Assembly: GCA_030746555.1 (NCBI GenBank)
Contig: JASLMK010000130.1
Location: forward strand, 62,001 to 126,000
DNA from: Planctomycetota bacterium
Lineage (GTDB): Bacteria; Planctomycetota; UBA1135; GCA-002686595
Length of the DNA: 64,000 bases
Direction of reading: 5' to 3'
This document shows, piece by piece, positions 1 to 7,899 of the stretch; the stretch's first letter is position 1, and every line of letters begins with the position of its first letter. The notes beneath the pieces are model-generated. The model was not told the DNA's origin and did no database searches. It saw only the letters and a list, made by a program, of their open reading frames with translations. The translations under genes and the position numbers were made by a program.

Positions 1-1
1 C

Positions 2-655
2 AGCGCCCGGCGCCACGGGTCGCTCCCCGACCCCGAGCGGCTGGAGCGGGCCCTCGCCGCCACCGGCGCCCACCTGCTCACCCTCGACCCGACGAGCAGG
101 GCGGTGCGCCTGCACGCCGAGGGAATGCGCCTCGACCTGGGTGGGATCGCCAAGGGCTTCGCCCTCGACGAGGCCCTCGCCGCCCTGCGATCCCGCGGAC
201 TCCCCCGGGCCATGGTCGACGGGGGCGGCGACCTGCTCCTGGGCCAGCCGCCCCCCCGACGCGCCGCCTGGCGCGTCGCCGTCGAGACCGGCGCCGAAGC
301 CGGCTCGGCGCGAGTCCGCCTCGAACTGGCCAACGCGGCGGTGGCCACCTCCGGCGACGGCTTCCGCCACGCCGTCATCGACGGGGTCCGCATCTCCCAC
401 GTGATCGACCCGCGCACGGGAGCGGGGCTCACCGATTCGCCGGTGAGCACGGTCGTCGCTCCCAGCGGAATGCTCGCCGACGCCTGGGCCTCCGCCCTGT
501 GCGTTCTCGGCCCCACGCGCGGCCTGAAGGTGCTCGAGTCCCTCCCCGACGTCGAGGCACGCCTGGTCTGCGGCAAGGGCGCGCGGGCCCGCAGCTTCGA
601 GAGCGCCGGGTTCCCCGCGGCGGTGGTATCCTCTCCCCCTGACGGTCGACCCTGA
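2..655 (+). CDS. apbE: FAD:protein FMN transferase (ApbE family), 5'-truncated by window edge
   Basis: The reading frame is open from base 2 to a TGA at 653-655, so only the C-terminal 217 residues are present and the true start lies left of the window. ApbE enzymes transfer FMN from FAD to a threonine on target proteins such as Rnf/Nqr subunits, usually outside the cytoplasmic membrane. The family signature is clear: MRLDLGGIAKGFALD, then VDGGGDLL, then a conserved SHVIDPRTGAG block and a late TVVAPSGMLADAWASAL segment, where Mg2+/Thr ligands of this fold lie. The first in-window GTG (104) interrupts conserved sequence and is not the start. The next gene begins 90 bases downstream on the same strand, possibly co-transcribed. 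No target flavoprotein is encoded in the window. Confidence 0.88.
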   Translation, partial: SARRHGSLPDPERLERALAATGAHLLTLDPTSRAVRLHAEGMRLDLGGIAKGFALDEALAALRSRGLPRAMVDGGGDLLLGQPPPRRAAWRVAVETGAEAGSARVRLELANAAVATSGDGFRHAVIDGVRISHVIDPRTGAGLTDSPVSTVVAPSGMLADAWASALCVLGPTRGLKVLESLPDVEARLVCGKGARARSFESAGFPAAVVSSPPDGRP

Positions 656-744
656 TGCTCCCACCCGCGAACGGGGAGCGGTCGGTCCCGCCGCCTCGAC
701 GCCGACGCCGCCCGAACCGTCCCCAGCGCCCCTTGGAGGCCCCG

Positions 745-2046
745 ATGAGTGAACGACACGCCGCCCCCCTCGATCCCTCTCGACGCGACCTGTTGCGGGA
801 CGCGACCGCCGCCGCCGCCGCGACGGGCGCCATCGCCCCGCTCGCCCGAGCACGTCCCGCTCCACGCCCCGTGGAGGGCGCCCTGCGGGTCGGCCTGATC
901 GGCTGCGGCGGCCGCGGTACCGGAGCCGCCGCGAACGCCCTGAGGGCCGATCCCGACACCGAGCTCGTGGCCCTCGGCGACGCCTTCGGCGATCACCTCG
1001 ACAACTGCCTGAACACCCTCGCCAACACGGCCGACATCGCCGAGCGCGTGCGCGTCGACGAGGACAAGCGCTTCGTCGGCTTCGACGCCTACCAGGGGGT
1101 CATCGAACACTGCGACGTCGTGCTCCTGGCCACCTCGCCCCACTTCCGGCCCCTGCACGTCGCGGCGGCGGTCGAGGCCGGGCGGCACCTGTTCGTCGAG
1201 AAGCCGATCGCCACCGACGCCCCGGGGGTACGCGCCATGCGCGAGGCCTGCCGGCGGGCGGAGGAGAAGCAGCTGGCCGTGGTTTCGGGACTCTGCTACC
1301 GCTACCAGCGCGCCAAGCAGGAGACCGTCTCACGCATCCGAGACGGCGCCATCGGCGACATCGTCTGCATGCAGACGACCTACAACACCGGCGGGCTCTG
1401 GCACCGGGGCCGCAAGGAGGGCTGGAGCGAGATGGAGTACCAGATGCGCAACTGGCTGTACTTCACCTGGCTCTCCGGCGATCACATCGCCGAGCAGCAC
1501 ATCCACAGCCTGGACAAGATCGCCTGGGTGATGGGCGACGTCTACCCCGCCAAGTGCACCTCCAGCGGCGGGCGCATCGTGCGCACCGACCCCAAGTACG
1601 GGAACATCTACGACCACTTCAACAACGTCTACGAGTGGGAGAGCGGCGCGCGCTGCTTCAGCTCCTGCCGCCAGTGGAGCGGCGCGGCCAGCGACGTCTC
1701 CGACTACGTCTACGGGACGCGCGGGACGGCCAACATCCAGCGCCACCGCATCGAGGCCGGCCCTTGGAGCTGGCGTTGGAAGGGCGACGGTCCCGACGAC
1801 ATGTACCAGAACGAGCACGACGCCCTGTTCGCCTCGATCCGCAAGGGCGAGCCGATCAACAACGGCGAGTACATGTGCAACAGCACGATGATGGCCATCA
1901 TGGGTCGCATGTCGGCCTACACCGGCCAGACGATCACCTGGGAGCAGGCCTGGAACTCCGCCGAGGACCTCTCGCCGCCGGCGCATGAGTGGTCCGACCT
2001 GGAGACGCGCCCGGTCGCTCAGCCGGGGATCACGCGCTTCTCCTAG
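745..2046 (+). CDS. Gfo/Idh/MocA family oxidoreductase with Tat-type signal
   Basis: 433-residue NAD(P)-dependent oxidoreductase of the glucose-fructose oxidoreductase/inositol dehydrogenase family. Planctomycetes carry many of these for unusual sugars and inositols. The N terminus has a twin-arginine motif (SRRDLL, residues 12-17) followed by an alanine-rich segment, suggesting Tat export with bound cofactor. The Rossmann motif GLIGCGGRG lies at about residues 50-58 and the family EKPIA motif at about 152-156. The C-terminal half contains the substrate-binding alpha/beta domain with HIAEQHIHSLDKIAW, where a catalytic His is expected. ATG 745 is chosen over an in-frame ATG at 655 because GGAGG sits 6 bases upstream and the longer form would put about 30 Arg/Pro-rich residues before the Tat motif. 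The substrate cannot be predicted. Confidence 0.9.
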   Translation: MSERHAAPLDPSRRDLLRDATAAAAATGAIAPLARARPAPRPVEGALRVGLIGCGGRGTGAAANALRADPDTELVALGDAFGDHLDNCLNTLANTADIAERVRVDEDKRFVGFDAYQGVIEHCDVVLLATSPHFRPLHVAAAVEAGRHLFVEKPIATDAPGVRAMREACRRAEEKQLAVVSGLCYRYQRAKQETVSRIRDGAIGDIVCMQTTYNTGGLWHRGRKEGWSEMEYQMRNWLYFTWLSGDHIAEQHIHSLDKIAWVMGDVYPAKCTSSGGRIVRTDPKYGNIYDHFNNVYEWESGARCFSSCRQWSGAASDVSDYVYGTRGTANIQRHRIEAGPWSWRWKGDGPDDMYQNEHDALFASIRKGEPINNGEYMCNSTMMAIMGRMSAYTGQTITWEQAWNSAEDLSPPAHEWSDLETRPVAQPGITRFS

Positions 2047-2054
2047 GGAAACGT

Positions 2055-2090
2055 GCGAGGAGCGGCGCACCGGCGTGCCCCGCTCCTCGC
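2055..2090. terminator. Strong hairpin between convergent genes, likely bidirectional terminator
   Basis: Eleven perfect base pairs (2055-2065 with 2080-2090) surround a mismatch and a further 4-bp stem (2067-2070 with 2075-2078) with a CGGC tetraloop. The hairpin sits in the 57-base gap between the stops of the oxidoreductase (2046) and the convergent exported protein (2104). Neither side has a good T tract, so termination may be Rho-assisted or the hairpin may act as a 3'-end stabiliser. Confidence 0.6.
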
Positions 2091-2103
2091 CCGCGGGGGT
2101 CGC

Positions 2104-3303
2104 TCAGGGCTGCCAGTCCACCTGGACGGCGTTTCCGAGGTTGAAGCCCGACCCGCAGGGGCTGCCGCTGGGATCTCGGTACCAGTACTGGTAGCAGCGC
2201 GTATCGCCGGGGACGACGCCGCCCGTGCCGCCGATGTCGCCGCTCGTCGCCGCGTCTCCGGCGGAATCGGGGACGACGACCTGGAGCCGCACGACGCTGC
2301 CACCGCAGCAGCGCAGGCCGTCGCCGAAGATCACGCCGCTCCCGCCGTTGATGAAGTTGACGCCCTGGAAGAAGAGGCCGGGCTGGCCGGGCAGGGCCCC
2401 GGAGGCCTCCAGGACCAGATCCGCCGCGCCGATGCTGTCGCTGCCGCTGGCGGCGAGGGTCGACCCGCCGCCGGTCGAGTTCGCGCACCCGCCGGTGCCG
2501 CCGGCGTCGTCGTTGCCACAGGGGCAGGGCGTGCCGGCGCCGTCGCCGAAGCACAGCGCCGTGCCGGCCTCGAGACTGGGAGTCTCGAGGTGCAGGCGGT
2601 CGAACTCGTAGCCGTGCAGGCTGATGGGGCCGCCGGACTGGATGCGTACCTCGTCGAATCTCTGGTCTCCGATGGGCACGTCGATGTCGGGCACGCCCGC
2701 GGGGTAGGGATCGACCGGGTCGATCCACAGGCGCAGGCGCTCGTCCCCGGGCTGGAAGTCGATGCGGGTCACGAGCACCGTCAGCTGGTCGACGATGGAG
2801 CCCGAGGCCACGTGGCTGGCTCCCCCGCCCGCGTGGTCCTGGACGCCCCACTCGTTGGTCTGCCAGGGAGACCCGATGAAGAGCTGCTCGCCGACACCGC
2901 CCAGGAAGAGCGACAGGCCGCCGTACTGGTCGTCCCCTCCGCCGATCCGCCGCGAGCTGAAGGTCAACCAGATCGTCGAGTTGTCCGCGCCGAAGTCACC
3001 GTTGCCGTCGAGCATGTACTCGAAGCCGACGGTCGCCGGCCGGCGGTAGGACCCGCCGCCGTCGAAGTTGGTGTTGGCCTTGATCCCGTCGGCGTCGTGG
3101 CCGGGGGAGGTCGTCATGGCGTCGGTCCCCGCGCCCCCCGACCACCAGGCGTTTTCCCAGCCGACCCCACCGGTCTGGCCGCCGATGCCGGTCGCGTCGG
3201 CGTAGTCGAAGGACTCGTAGGCGATCGTGGTCTGGGACTGACCGAGGCCGGAGGAGGCCAGGGCGGACAGGAACACGGGAAGGAGGAGGGTTCGGGCCTG
3301 CAT
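2104..3303 (-). CDS. Exported protein with planctomycete-type C-terminal domain
   Basis: 399 residues with a signal peptide (start MQARTLLLPVFLSALASSGLG). The middle region (about 25-245) looks like an all-beta lectin- or laminin-G-like module: YESFDYADATGIGGQ is a common opening in such exported planctomycete proteins, followed by GFEYMLDGNGDFG and a region rich in W, Y and G. The last 150 residues (about 249-399) form a distinct Cys-rich domain running CPCGNDDAGGTGGCANS, FGDGLRCCGG, QYWYRDPSGSPCGSGFNL. A second copy ends the protein at 24068-26281. I know of no assigned function; a terminal sorting or surface-attachment role is inference from its position and recurrence. ATG at 3303 is preceded by GGAG about 8 bases upstream. 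Transcription is divergent from the GH13 gene. Confidence 0.82.
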   Translation of the reverse strand: MQARTLLLPVFLSALASSGLGQSQTTIAYESFDYADATGIGGQTGGVGWENAWWSGGAGTDAMTTSPGHDADGIKANTNFDGGGSYRRPATVGFEYMLDGNGDFGADNSTIWLTFSSRRIGGGDDQYGGLSLFLGGVGEQLFIGSPWQTNEWGVQDHAGGGASHVASGSIVDQLTVLVTRIDFQPGDERLRLWIDPVDPYPAGVPDIDVPIGDQRFDEVRIQSGGPISLHGYEFDRLHLETPSLEAGTALCFGDGAGTPCPCGNDDAGGTGGCANSTGGGSTLAASGSDSIGAADLVLEASGALPGQPGLFFQGVNFINGGSGVIFGDGLRCCGGSVVRLQVVVPDSAGDAATSGDIGGTGGVVPGDTRCYQYWYRDPSGSPCGSGFNLGNAVQVDWQP

Positions 3304-3446
3304 GGGGAGAGCTCCGCTGGACGGAGGATCGGGAGTGGGTTCGCCGAGGTGGGCTGCATCGTAGCCCGAGGGCGCGAATCGTGCTGAGCGGCCCCCGCCG
3401 CCCGGAGGCGGTGCGAGCACGTGTGGCGGTCCCCGGCCGGGCCGCC

Positions 3447-3452
3447 TAGCAT
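3447..3452 (+). promoter_or_regulatory. TAGCAT -10-like hexamer, apparent leaderless start at 3460
   Basis: The hexamer ends 7 bases before ATG 3460, the distance expected between a -10 box and the first transcribed base. There is no Shine-Dalgarno sequence before this ATG. This favours ATG 3460 over the in-frame ATG at 3451, which overlaps the hexamer. No clear -35 box is visible. Confidence 0.4.
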
Positions 3453-3459
3453 GGACCCC

Positions 3460-5661
3460 ATGGGTCATCCCCCGCTCTCGTTCCTCCGCGCCCTGCTGGG
3501 CGGCCTGGTTCCCTTCCTGTGCCTGGCGCCCCATGCGACGGCCCAGGCCGGCGGCACGCCCCTCTGGCCGCGCCTGTCGCGCTTCGACTTCGACGTCTAC
3601 CAGGTAGACCTCGAGGGCTGGCACGGACGCCTGCGGGCCGAGCTGACCGAGGTCGTCGGCCCCCACGCCGACCTGTACCTGCGCCGGGGCGCTCCTCCGA
3701 CCCTGGGGATCTGGGACTTCGCGAGCACCACCCCCGGGACGAGCGACGAGTCCCTGGTGGTGGACGCGGGCACCTCTCCCGCCCTGAGCAACGGGCCCTG
3801 GTTCCTCGGCGTCTTCAGGCCCACGGGCACGGCCTACGACATCGACTGGTTCCTCGACGTCCTGCCCTCCTCCCACCCGGGCCTGGGCGCCAACCCGTTC
3901 GACGACGGGCAGGACGGCGCGGCGGGCTTCTCGTTCCGGACCTGGGCGCCCAACGCCGACGGCGCCTTCCTGGTCGGGGACTTCAACGGCTGGTCGGACA
4001 CGGCCACGCCCATGACGTCGGAAGGCGACGGCAACTTCTCCGTGGACGTTCGTGAGCTCAGCGCGGGCTCGAGGTACCGCTACGTCCTGCACAACGCCTC
4101 CCAGGAGCTGTGGCGCAACGACCCGCGCGCGCGCGAGGTGACCAGCTCCGTGGGCGACAGCATCGCCGTAGACCCCGGCGCCTTCGACTGGGGCGGCGGG
4201 AGCTTCGAGATGCCCGCCTGGAACGACATCGTCCTCTACGAGCTCCACGTGGGCACCTTCAACGAACACGTCGCCGGGCTCCCGGCGGGCTTCGCGGAAG
4301 CCATCGACCGTCTCCCCTACCTCGCCGACCTCGGCGTCAACGCCATCGAGCTGATGCCCGTCTGCGAGTTCCCCGGGGACTTCTCCTGGGGCTACAACTA
4401 CTCGCACCCCTTCGCCGTCGAGCAGGCCTACGGAGGCCTGGACGACCTCAAGCTCTTCGTGCGAGCCTGCCACGAGAGCGGGATCGCCGTCCTCGGCGAC
4501 GTCCTCTACAACCACTGGGGTCCCTCCGACATGGACCTGTGGCGCTACGACGGCTGGAGCACGGGACCCTGGGGCGGGATCTACTTCTACAACGACTCCT
4601 GCAACGGCCCGACCCCCTGGGGAGACACACGCCCCGACTTCGGCCGCGGCGAGGTTCGCCAGTACATCCGCGACAACGTCATGATGTGGCTGGAGGAGTG
4701 CCGCTTCGACGGCCTGCGTCTGGACTCGACCTCCAACATCCGCATGGGCAACTGCGGCGACATCCCCGAGGGATGGTCGCTCCTGCAGTGGTGCAACGAC
4801 GAGGTCGACGGCTCCCAGCCCTGGAAGCTGATGGTCGCCGAGGACATGTACGACGCCCCCAACGAGTGGATCACCAAGGACACGGGCGCCGGCGGGGCGG
4901 GCTTCGACATGCAGTGGGACGCCATGTTCGTGCACCCGGTGCGCGCCGCCGTCGAGACGGTCTGGGACGACGACCGGGACATGTGGGCGGTGCGCAACGC
5001 GATCACCCAGCACTACAACGGCGACGCCTTCCAGCGCGTGATCTACACCGAGTCCCACGACGAGGTGGCCAACGGCCGCCAGCGCGTCCCCGAGGAGATC
5101 TGGCCGGGGAACGCGGACAGCTGGTACTCGAAGAAGCGTTCCACCCTGGCCTCGACCCTGGTCCTGACCTCGCCGGGCGTCCCGATGCTGTTCATGGGTC
5201 AGGAGTTCCTCGAGGACGGCTGGTTCCACGACGACGATCCCCTCGACTGGGATCGCCTGGCCCTCTTCCCCGGGATCCACTCGCTCTACCGCGACCTGAT
5301 CCACCTGCGCCGGGACTTCTGGGGGACGACCCGCGGCCTGAAGGGCCAGCACACCAACGTCCACCACGTCAACGACTCGAACAAGATGATCGCCTTCCAC
5401 CGCTGGGACCAGGGGGGCGCGGGCGACGACGTGATCGTGGTCTGCAACTTCAGGGACCAGGCCTGGTCGGACTACACGATCGGCTTCCCCGCAGAGGGCC
5501 TGTGGCGCGTGCGCTTCGACAGCGACTGGCCCGGCTACGACCCCGGCTACGGCGGCTGGCCCACCCACGACGTCTGGGCCTCGGGAACGCCCTACGACGG
5601 CATGCCCGCCAGCGGCAGCCTCAGCATCGGACCCTACACGGCGCTGATCTTCTCGCGCTGA
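3460..5661 (+). CDS. Exported GH13 alpha-amylase family protein, 1,4-alpha-glucan branching enzyme-like
   Basis: 733 residues with a signal peptide (LLGGLVPFLCLAPHATA, cleavage near residue 28). An N-terminal module is followed by a CBM48/E-set domain (about 150-245; FRTWAPNADGAFLVGDFNGW). The GH13 barrel follows: VLYELHVGTF, DVLYNHWGPSD, GLRLDST with nucleophile Asp422, VAEDMY with acid/base Glu461, and ESHDE with Asp534 as transition-state stabiliser. The order and motifs match branching enzymes and maltooligosyltrehalose hydrolase-like proteins more than secreted alpha-amylases. Branching enzymes are normally cytoplasmic glycogen enzymes, so the signal peptide is unusual and suggests action on extracellular or periplasmic alpha-glucan. 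The 3' end overlaps the convergent radical SAM gene by 28 bases. The start was chosen from the leaderless promoter geometry; ATG 3451 and GTG 3421 are alternatives. Confidence 0.85.
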   Translation: MGHPPLSFLRALLGGLVPFLCLAPHATAQAGGTPLWPRLSRFDFDVYQVDLEGWHGRLRAELTEVVGPHADLYLRRGAPPTLGIWDFASTTPGTSDESLVVDAGTSPALSNGPWFLGVFRPTGTAYDIDWFLDVLPSSHPGLGANPFDDGQDGAAGFSFRTWAPNADGAFLVGDFNGWSDTATPMTSEGDGNFSVDVRELSAGSRYRYVLHNASQELWRNDPRAREVTSSVGDSIAVDPGAFDWGGGSFEMPAWNDIVLYELHVGTFNEHVAGLPAGFAEAIDRLPYLADLGVNAIELMPVCEFPGDFSWGYNYSHPFAVEQAYGGLDDLKLFVRACHESGIAVLGDVLYNHWGPSDMDLWRYDGWSTGPWGGIYFYNDSCNGPTPWGDTRPDFGRGEVRQYIRDNVMMWLEECRFDGLRLDSTSNIRMGNCGDIPEGWSLLQWCNDEVDGSQPWKLMVAEDMYDAPNEWITKDTGAGGAGFDMQWDAMFVHPVRAAVETVWDDDRDMWAVRNAITQHYNGDAFQRVIYTESHDEVANGRQRVPEEIWPGNADSWYSKKRSTLASTLVLTSPGVPMLFMGQEFLEDGWFHDDDPLDWDRLALFPGIHSLYRDLIHLRRDFWGTTRGLKGQHTNVHHVNDSNKMIAFHRWDQGGAGDDVIVVCNFRDQAWSDYTIGFPAEGLWRVRFDSDWPGYDPGYGGWPTHDVWASGTPYDGMPASGSLSIGPYTALIFSR

Positions 5662-6788
5662 GCGCCGGTCCCCATGGCGATGCCCGCGGGGTTCTCGCCC
5701 AGCCAGGCGTTGCGGCGCGGCCGGAAGCCGTTGCGCGCCTTGTAGCGCTCGGAGACGTGGACGTGCTCCGCCCGGTTCTCATACCAGGTCGCGGTGCAGT
5801 TGTCGCACTGGGGCCACTCCCGGAAGTCGAAGCTCATGTGGGCGCGGCGCAGGCTGGCCATCGCCTCGCTGTGCCACAACTCCCGGATCGATTGGGGTCC
5901 GAAGCGCCCGACCTTCACCCGCGCGTCGAAGTCGAAGCGGCAGACCGACATGGTCCCGTCGCTGAGGAGGAACAGGGCGTCCCAGGGGTAGTAGCAGGGC
6001 GAGCGCAGGGCGCGGTACAAGCGGTCGCGCCAGGACTTGGGGAGCAGGCCGCCGTGGTAGAAGGGCTCGAAGTGGGCGTACTCCGCGTGGTTGTTGGGGA
6101 AGTGGAAGTAGAAGTCGTCCACCAGGGGCCCGAAGGTCTCGAAGAAGCGCCGCTCGACCTCGCGGGTGAACAGGGACGTCACGACGCAGGTGACGGTCAG
6201 GGTCGGCAGGCGGACCTCTCCCCAGGGAGTGAGCTGCACGCGCCCGACCTCCTCGCGTAGCCGCCGCACGCGCTCCATCCCCGCCAGCACGACCTCGAGA
6301 TCGGCGCCGCCGCGGGTGATGGCGAAGGTCTCGGGGTCCCCGGCGTCAGCGGAGACGTTGAGCATGTCCGGCCCGGCCGCGACCAGGGCCCGGGCGCGCT
6401 CCTCGGTCAAGAGCGTCCCGTTCGTGCTGACGTTGACCACCCGGCCCGCCTCCTTGGCCAGGGCGATCATCTCACCCAGCTCCGAGTGCAGGGTCGGCTC
6501 GCCGATCGTGTGCAGGGTGATGCGCGGGATCCCCAGCTCGACCATCTCGGCGATCAGCCGGCGATAGAGGTCCAGGGAGAGGTAGGTCGCCGGCCGCATC
6601 ATGGCCTTGTTCCCGCAGTAGTCGCAGGCCAGGTTGCAGGCGTTGGTGGGCTCGACGATGACGCGCTTGGGCGCGTCCGAGACGCGCCCTTCCGGCAGGC
6701 GACCCCGCAGCCGCACCGCCCGCGTGTGCGCGGCCACCCGCTCCAAGAGCGTCGTCCTCCTGATCCAGCGCTTCAGGGCCTCGACCAT
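5634..6788 (-). CDS. Radical SAM protein with C-terminal SPASM-like region
   Basis: 384 residues. The radical SAM 4Fe-4S motif CNLACDYC (Cys51, Cys55, Cys58) is near the N terminus, followed by a GEPTLH segment (the GGE-equivalent) and VSTNGTLL. The C terminus carries further cysteines (CYYPWD, MSVCRFD, CDNCTATW), matching a SPASM/twitch auxiliary cluster region. Such proteins modify peptides or sugars or act in glycan or lipid pathways; the specific substrate is not evident. A basic, possibly amphipathic N terminus (VEALKRWIRRTTLLERV) could bind membrane. It converges on the GH13 gene with a 28-base overlap and diverges from the SDR at 6901. Confidence 0.85.
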   Translation of the reverse strand: MVEALKRWIRRTTLLERVAAHTRAVRLRGRLPEGRVSDAPKRVIVEPTNACNLACDYCGNKAMMRPATYLSLDLYRRLIAEMVELGIPRITLHTIGEPTLHSELGEMIALAKEAGRVVNVSTNGTLLTEERARALVAAGPDMLNVSADAGDPETFAITRGGADLEVVLAGMERVRRLREEVGRVQLTPWGEVRLPTLTVTCVVTSLFTREVERRFFETFGPLVDDFYFHFPNNHAEYAHFEPFYHGGLLPKSWRDRLYRALRSPCYYPWDALFLLSDGTMSVCRFDFDARVKVGRFGPQSIRELWHSEAMASLRRAHMSFDFREWPQCDNCTATWYENRAEHVHVSERYKARNGFRPRRNAWLGENPAGIAMGTGAQREKISAV

Positions 6789-6853
6789 GGTGGAACCTGG
6801 GACGTACCTAACCTACCGATTCGGCCGGTTCCCGGTTCTGCGGCTGGAAACTG

Positions 6854-6860
6854 TAGCCTA
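6854..6860. promoter_or_regulatory. Overlapping divergent -10-like hexamers
   Basis: The seven bases TAGCCTA read TAGCCT on the plus strand (41 bases before ATG 6901) and TAGGCT on the minus strand (66 bases before ATG 6788). A second minus-strand candidate, TAGGTT, lies near 6826-6836. The layout suggests a shared bidirectional promoter for the radical SAM gene and the SDR gene. Confidence 0.35.
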
Positions 6861-6900
6861 TCCACAGCCGGCACGCTCCCCGAGCGGCGCCCGTCCCCCC

Positions 6901-7890
6901 ATGCTCGTCCTCGTCACCGGTGCTGGAGGCTTCCTCGGCGGTCACGTCTGCGCGGCGCTCGCCGCCGAGGGGCACCGGGTGCGGGCCATGGTGCGCCCCC
7001 CCCGGCCCTCCGCCGCTCCGTCCCACCCCGGCATCGATGCCGTCGAGGCCGACCTGCTCGACGAAGCGGCCCTGCGACGAGCCCTGCGCGGGTGTGACGG
7101 CGTGGTACACGCAGCGGCCCGCACGGGCTACTGGTCGCGCCAAGACGACGAGCAGTGGCGCGCCAACGTCGACGGTACGGCCGCTCTCTTGCGCGCCGCC
7201 CGCGCGGCGCAGGTCGCCCGGACCGTCCACGTCTCCTCGATCGCGACCATCGGGGCCACGCGGGACGGGACGCCCCTGGACGAAGACGCCGTCTGGCAAG
7301 GGCCCGACCCCAACCGCATCCACTACGTGCTGACCAAGCGCGAGGCGGAACAGCGGGCCCTGGCCGCGGCCTGGGCCGGGATGGACGTGGTCGTCGTCAA
7401 CCCCGGCATGCTGGTCGGCCCGCCCGCCGACGGCGGTCCACCGCGCGGCATGATCTGCGCCGTCGCCTCCGGGAGGAGCCGCTGGGCGCCGCCGGGCGGG
7501 ACCTCGGTCGCCGACGTGGAGGACGTGGCGCGCGGCACCGCCGCGGCCCTGTTCCGCGGGAGCAGCGGCCAACGCTACATCCTGGGCGGGCACAACCTCA
7601 CCTGGCTGGAGCTGCAGGGCACCATCGCGCGCATCGCGGGCGTGGCGCCTCCCCGGCGAGTCCTGCCCCAGGCCCTCGTTGCGGGCCTCACGGCCGCCTC
7701 CACCCTGCTCGACGCCGTGGGCCTCGCCCGCCCTCCCTGGACACCCGAGCTCCTGCGCTCCTTCGGCTGGAAGGCCTTCGTGGACTCCTCCCGAGCCGAG
7801 AGAGTGCTCGGCTACCGTACGCGCCCGCTCGAGGACACGATCCGCAGCACCCTGGCACTCCTCCGCGACGGGCCGGACGAGGGCGCGTAG
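6901..7890 (+). CDS. NAD-dependent epimerase/dehydratase (extended SDR)
   Basis: 329 residues. The N terminus has the Rossmann motif VTGAGGFLGGH (residues 5-15) typical of extended SDRs. The active-site pair is visible as HVSSIATIG (Ser) and HYVLTKREAE (Tyr-x-x-x-Lys). It resembles HpnA-type and 3-beta-hydroxysteroid dehydrogenase-like epimerases acting on sugar nucleotides or sterol/hopanoid-type substrates. There is no sign of a signal peptide, so it is cytoplasmic. A longer in-frame ORF opens at 6634, but ATG 6901 starts exactly at the conserved MLVLVTGAGG. The PHP-domain gene starts 9 bases after the stop. Confidence 0.87.
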   Translation: MLVLVTGAGGFLGGHVCAALAAEGHRVRAMVRPPRPSAAPSHPGIDAVEADLLDEAALRRALRGCDGVVHAAARTGYWSRQDDEQWRANVDGTAALLRAARAAQVARTVHVSSIATIGATRDGTPLDEDAVWQGPDPNRIHYVLTKREAEQRALAAAWAGMDVVVVNPGMLVGPPADGGPPRGMICAVASGRSRWAPPGGTSVADVEDVARGTAAALFRGSSGQRYILGGHNLTWLELQGTIARIAGVAPPRRVLPQALVAGLTAASTLLDAVGLARPPWTPELLRSFGWKAFVDSSRAERVLGYRTRPLEDTIRSTLALLRDGPDEGA

Positions 7891-7893
7891 AAT
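7888..7893 (+). promoter_or_regulatory. TAGAAT -10-like hexamer 6 bases before GTG 7900
   Basis: TAGAAT overlaps the stop codon of the upstream SDR gene and lies 6 bases from GTG 7900. That spacing fits transcription starting at the start codon (leaderless). No Shine-Dalgarno sequence precedes this GTG. The -35 region is not recognisable. Confidence 0.45.
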
Positions 7894-7899
7894 CCGGGC

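Noticed and set aside
2104-5568. 1154-codon minus-strand open frame spanning the GH13 gene
   Set aside because: Only the C-terminal 399 codons (from 3303) encode a plausible protein. The rest is antisense to a clear GH13 gene and is low-complexity Val/Gly/Ala, typical of GC-rich shadow frames.
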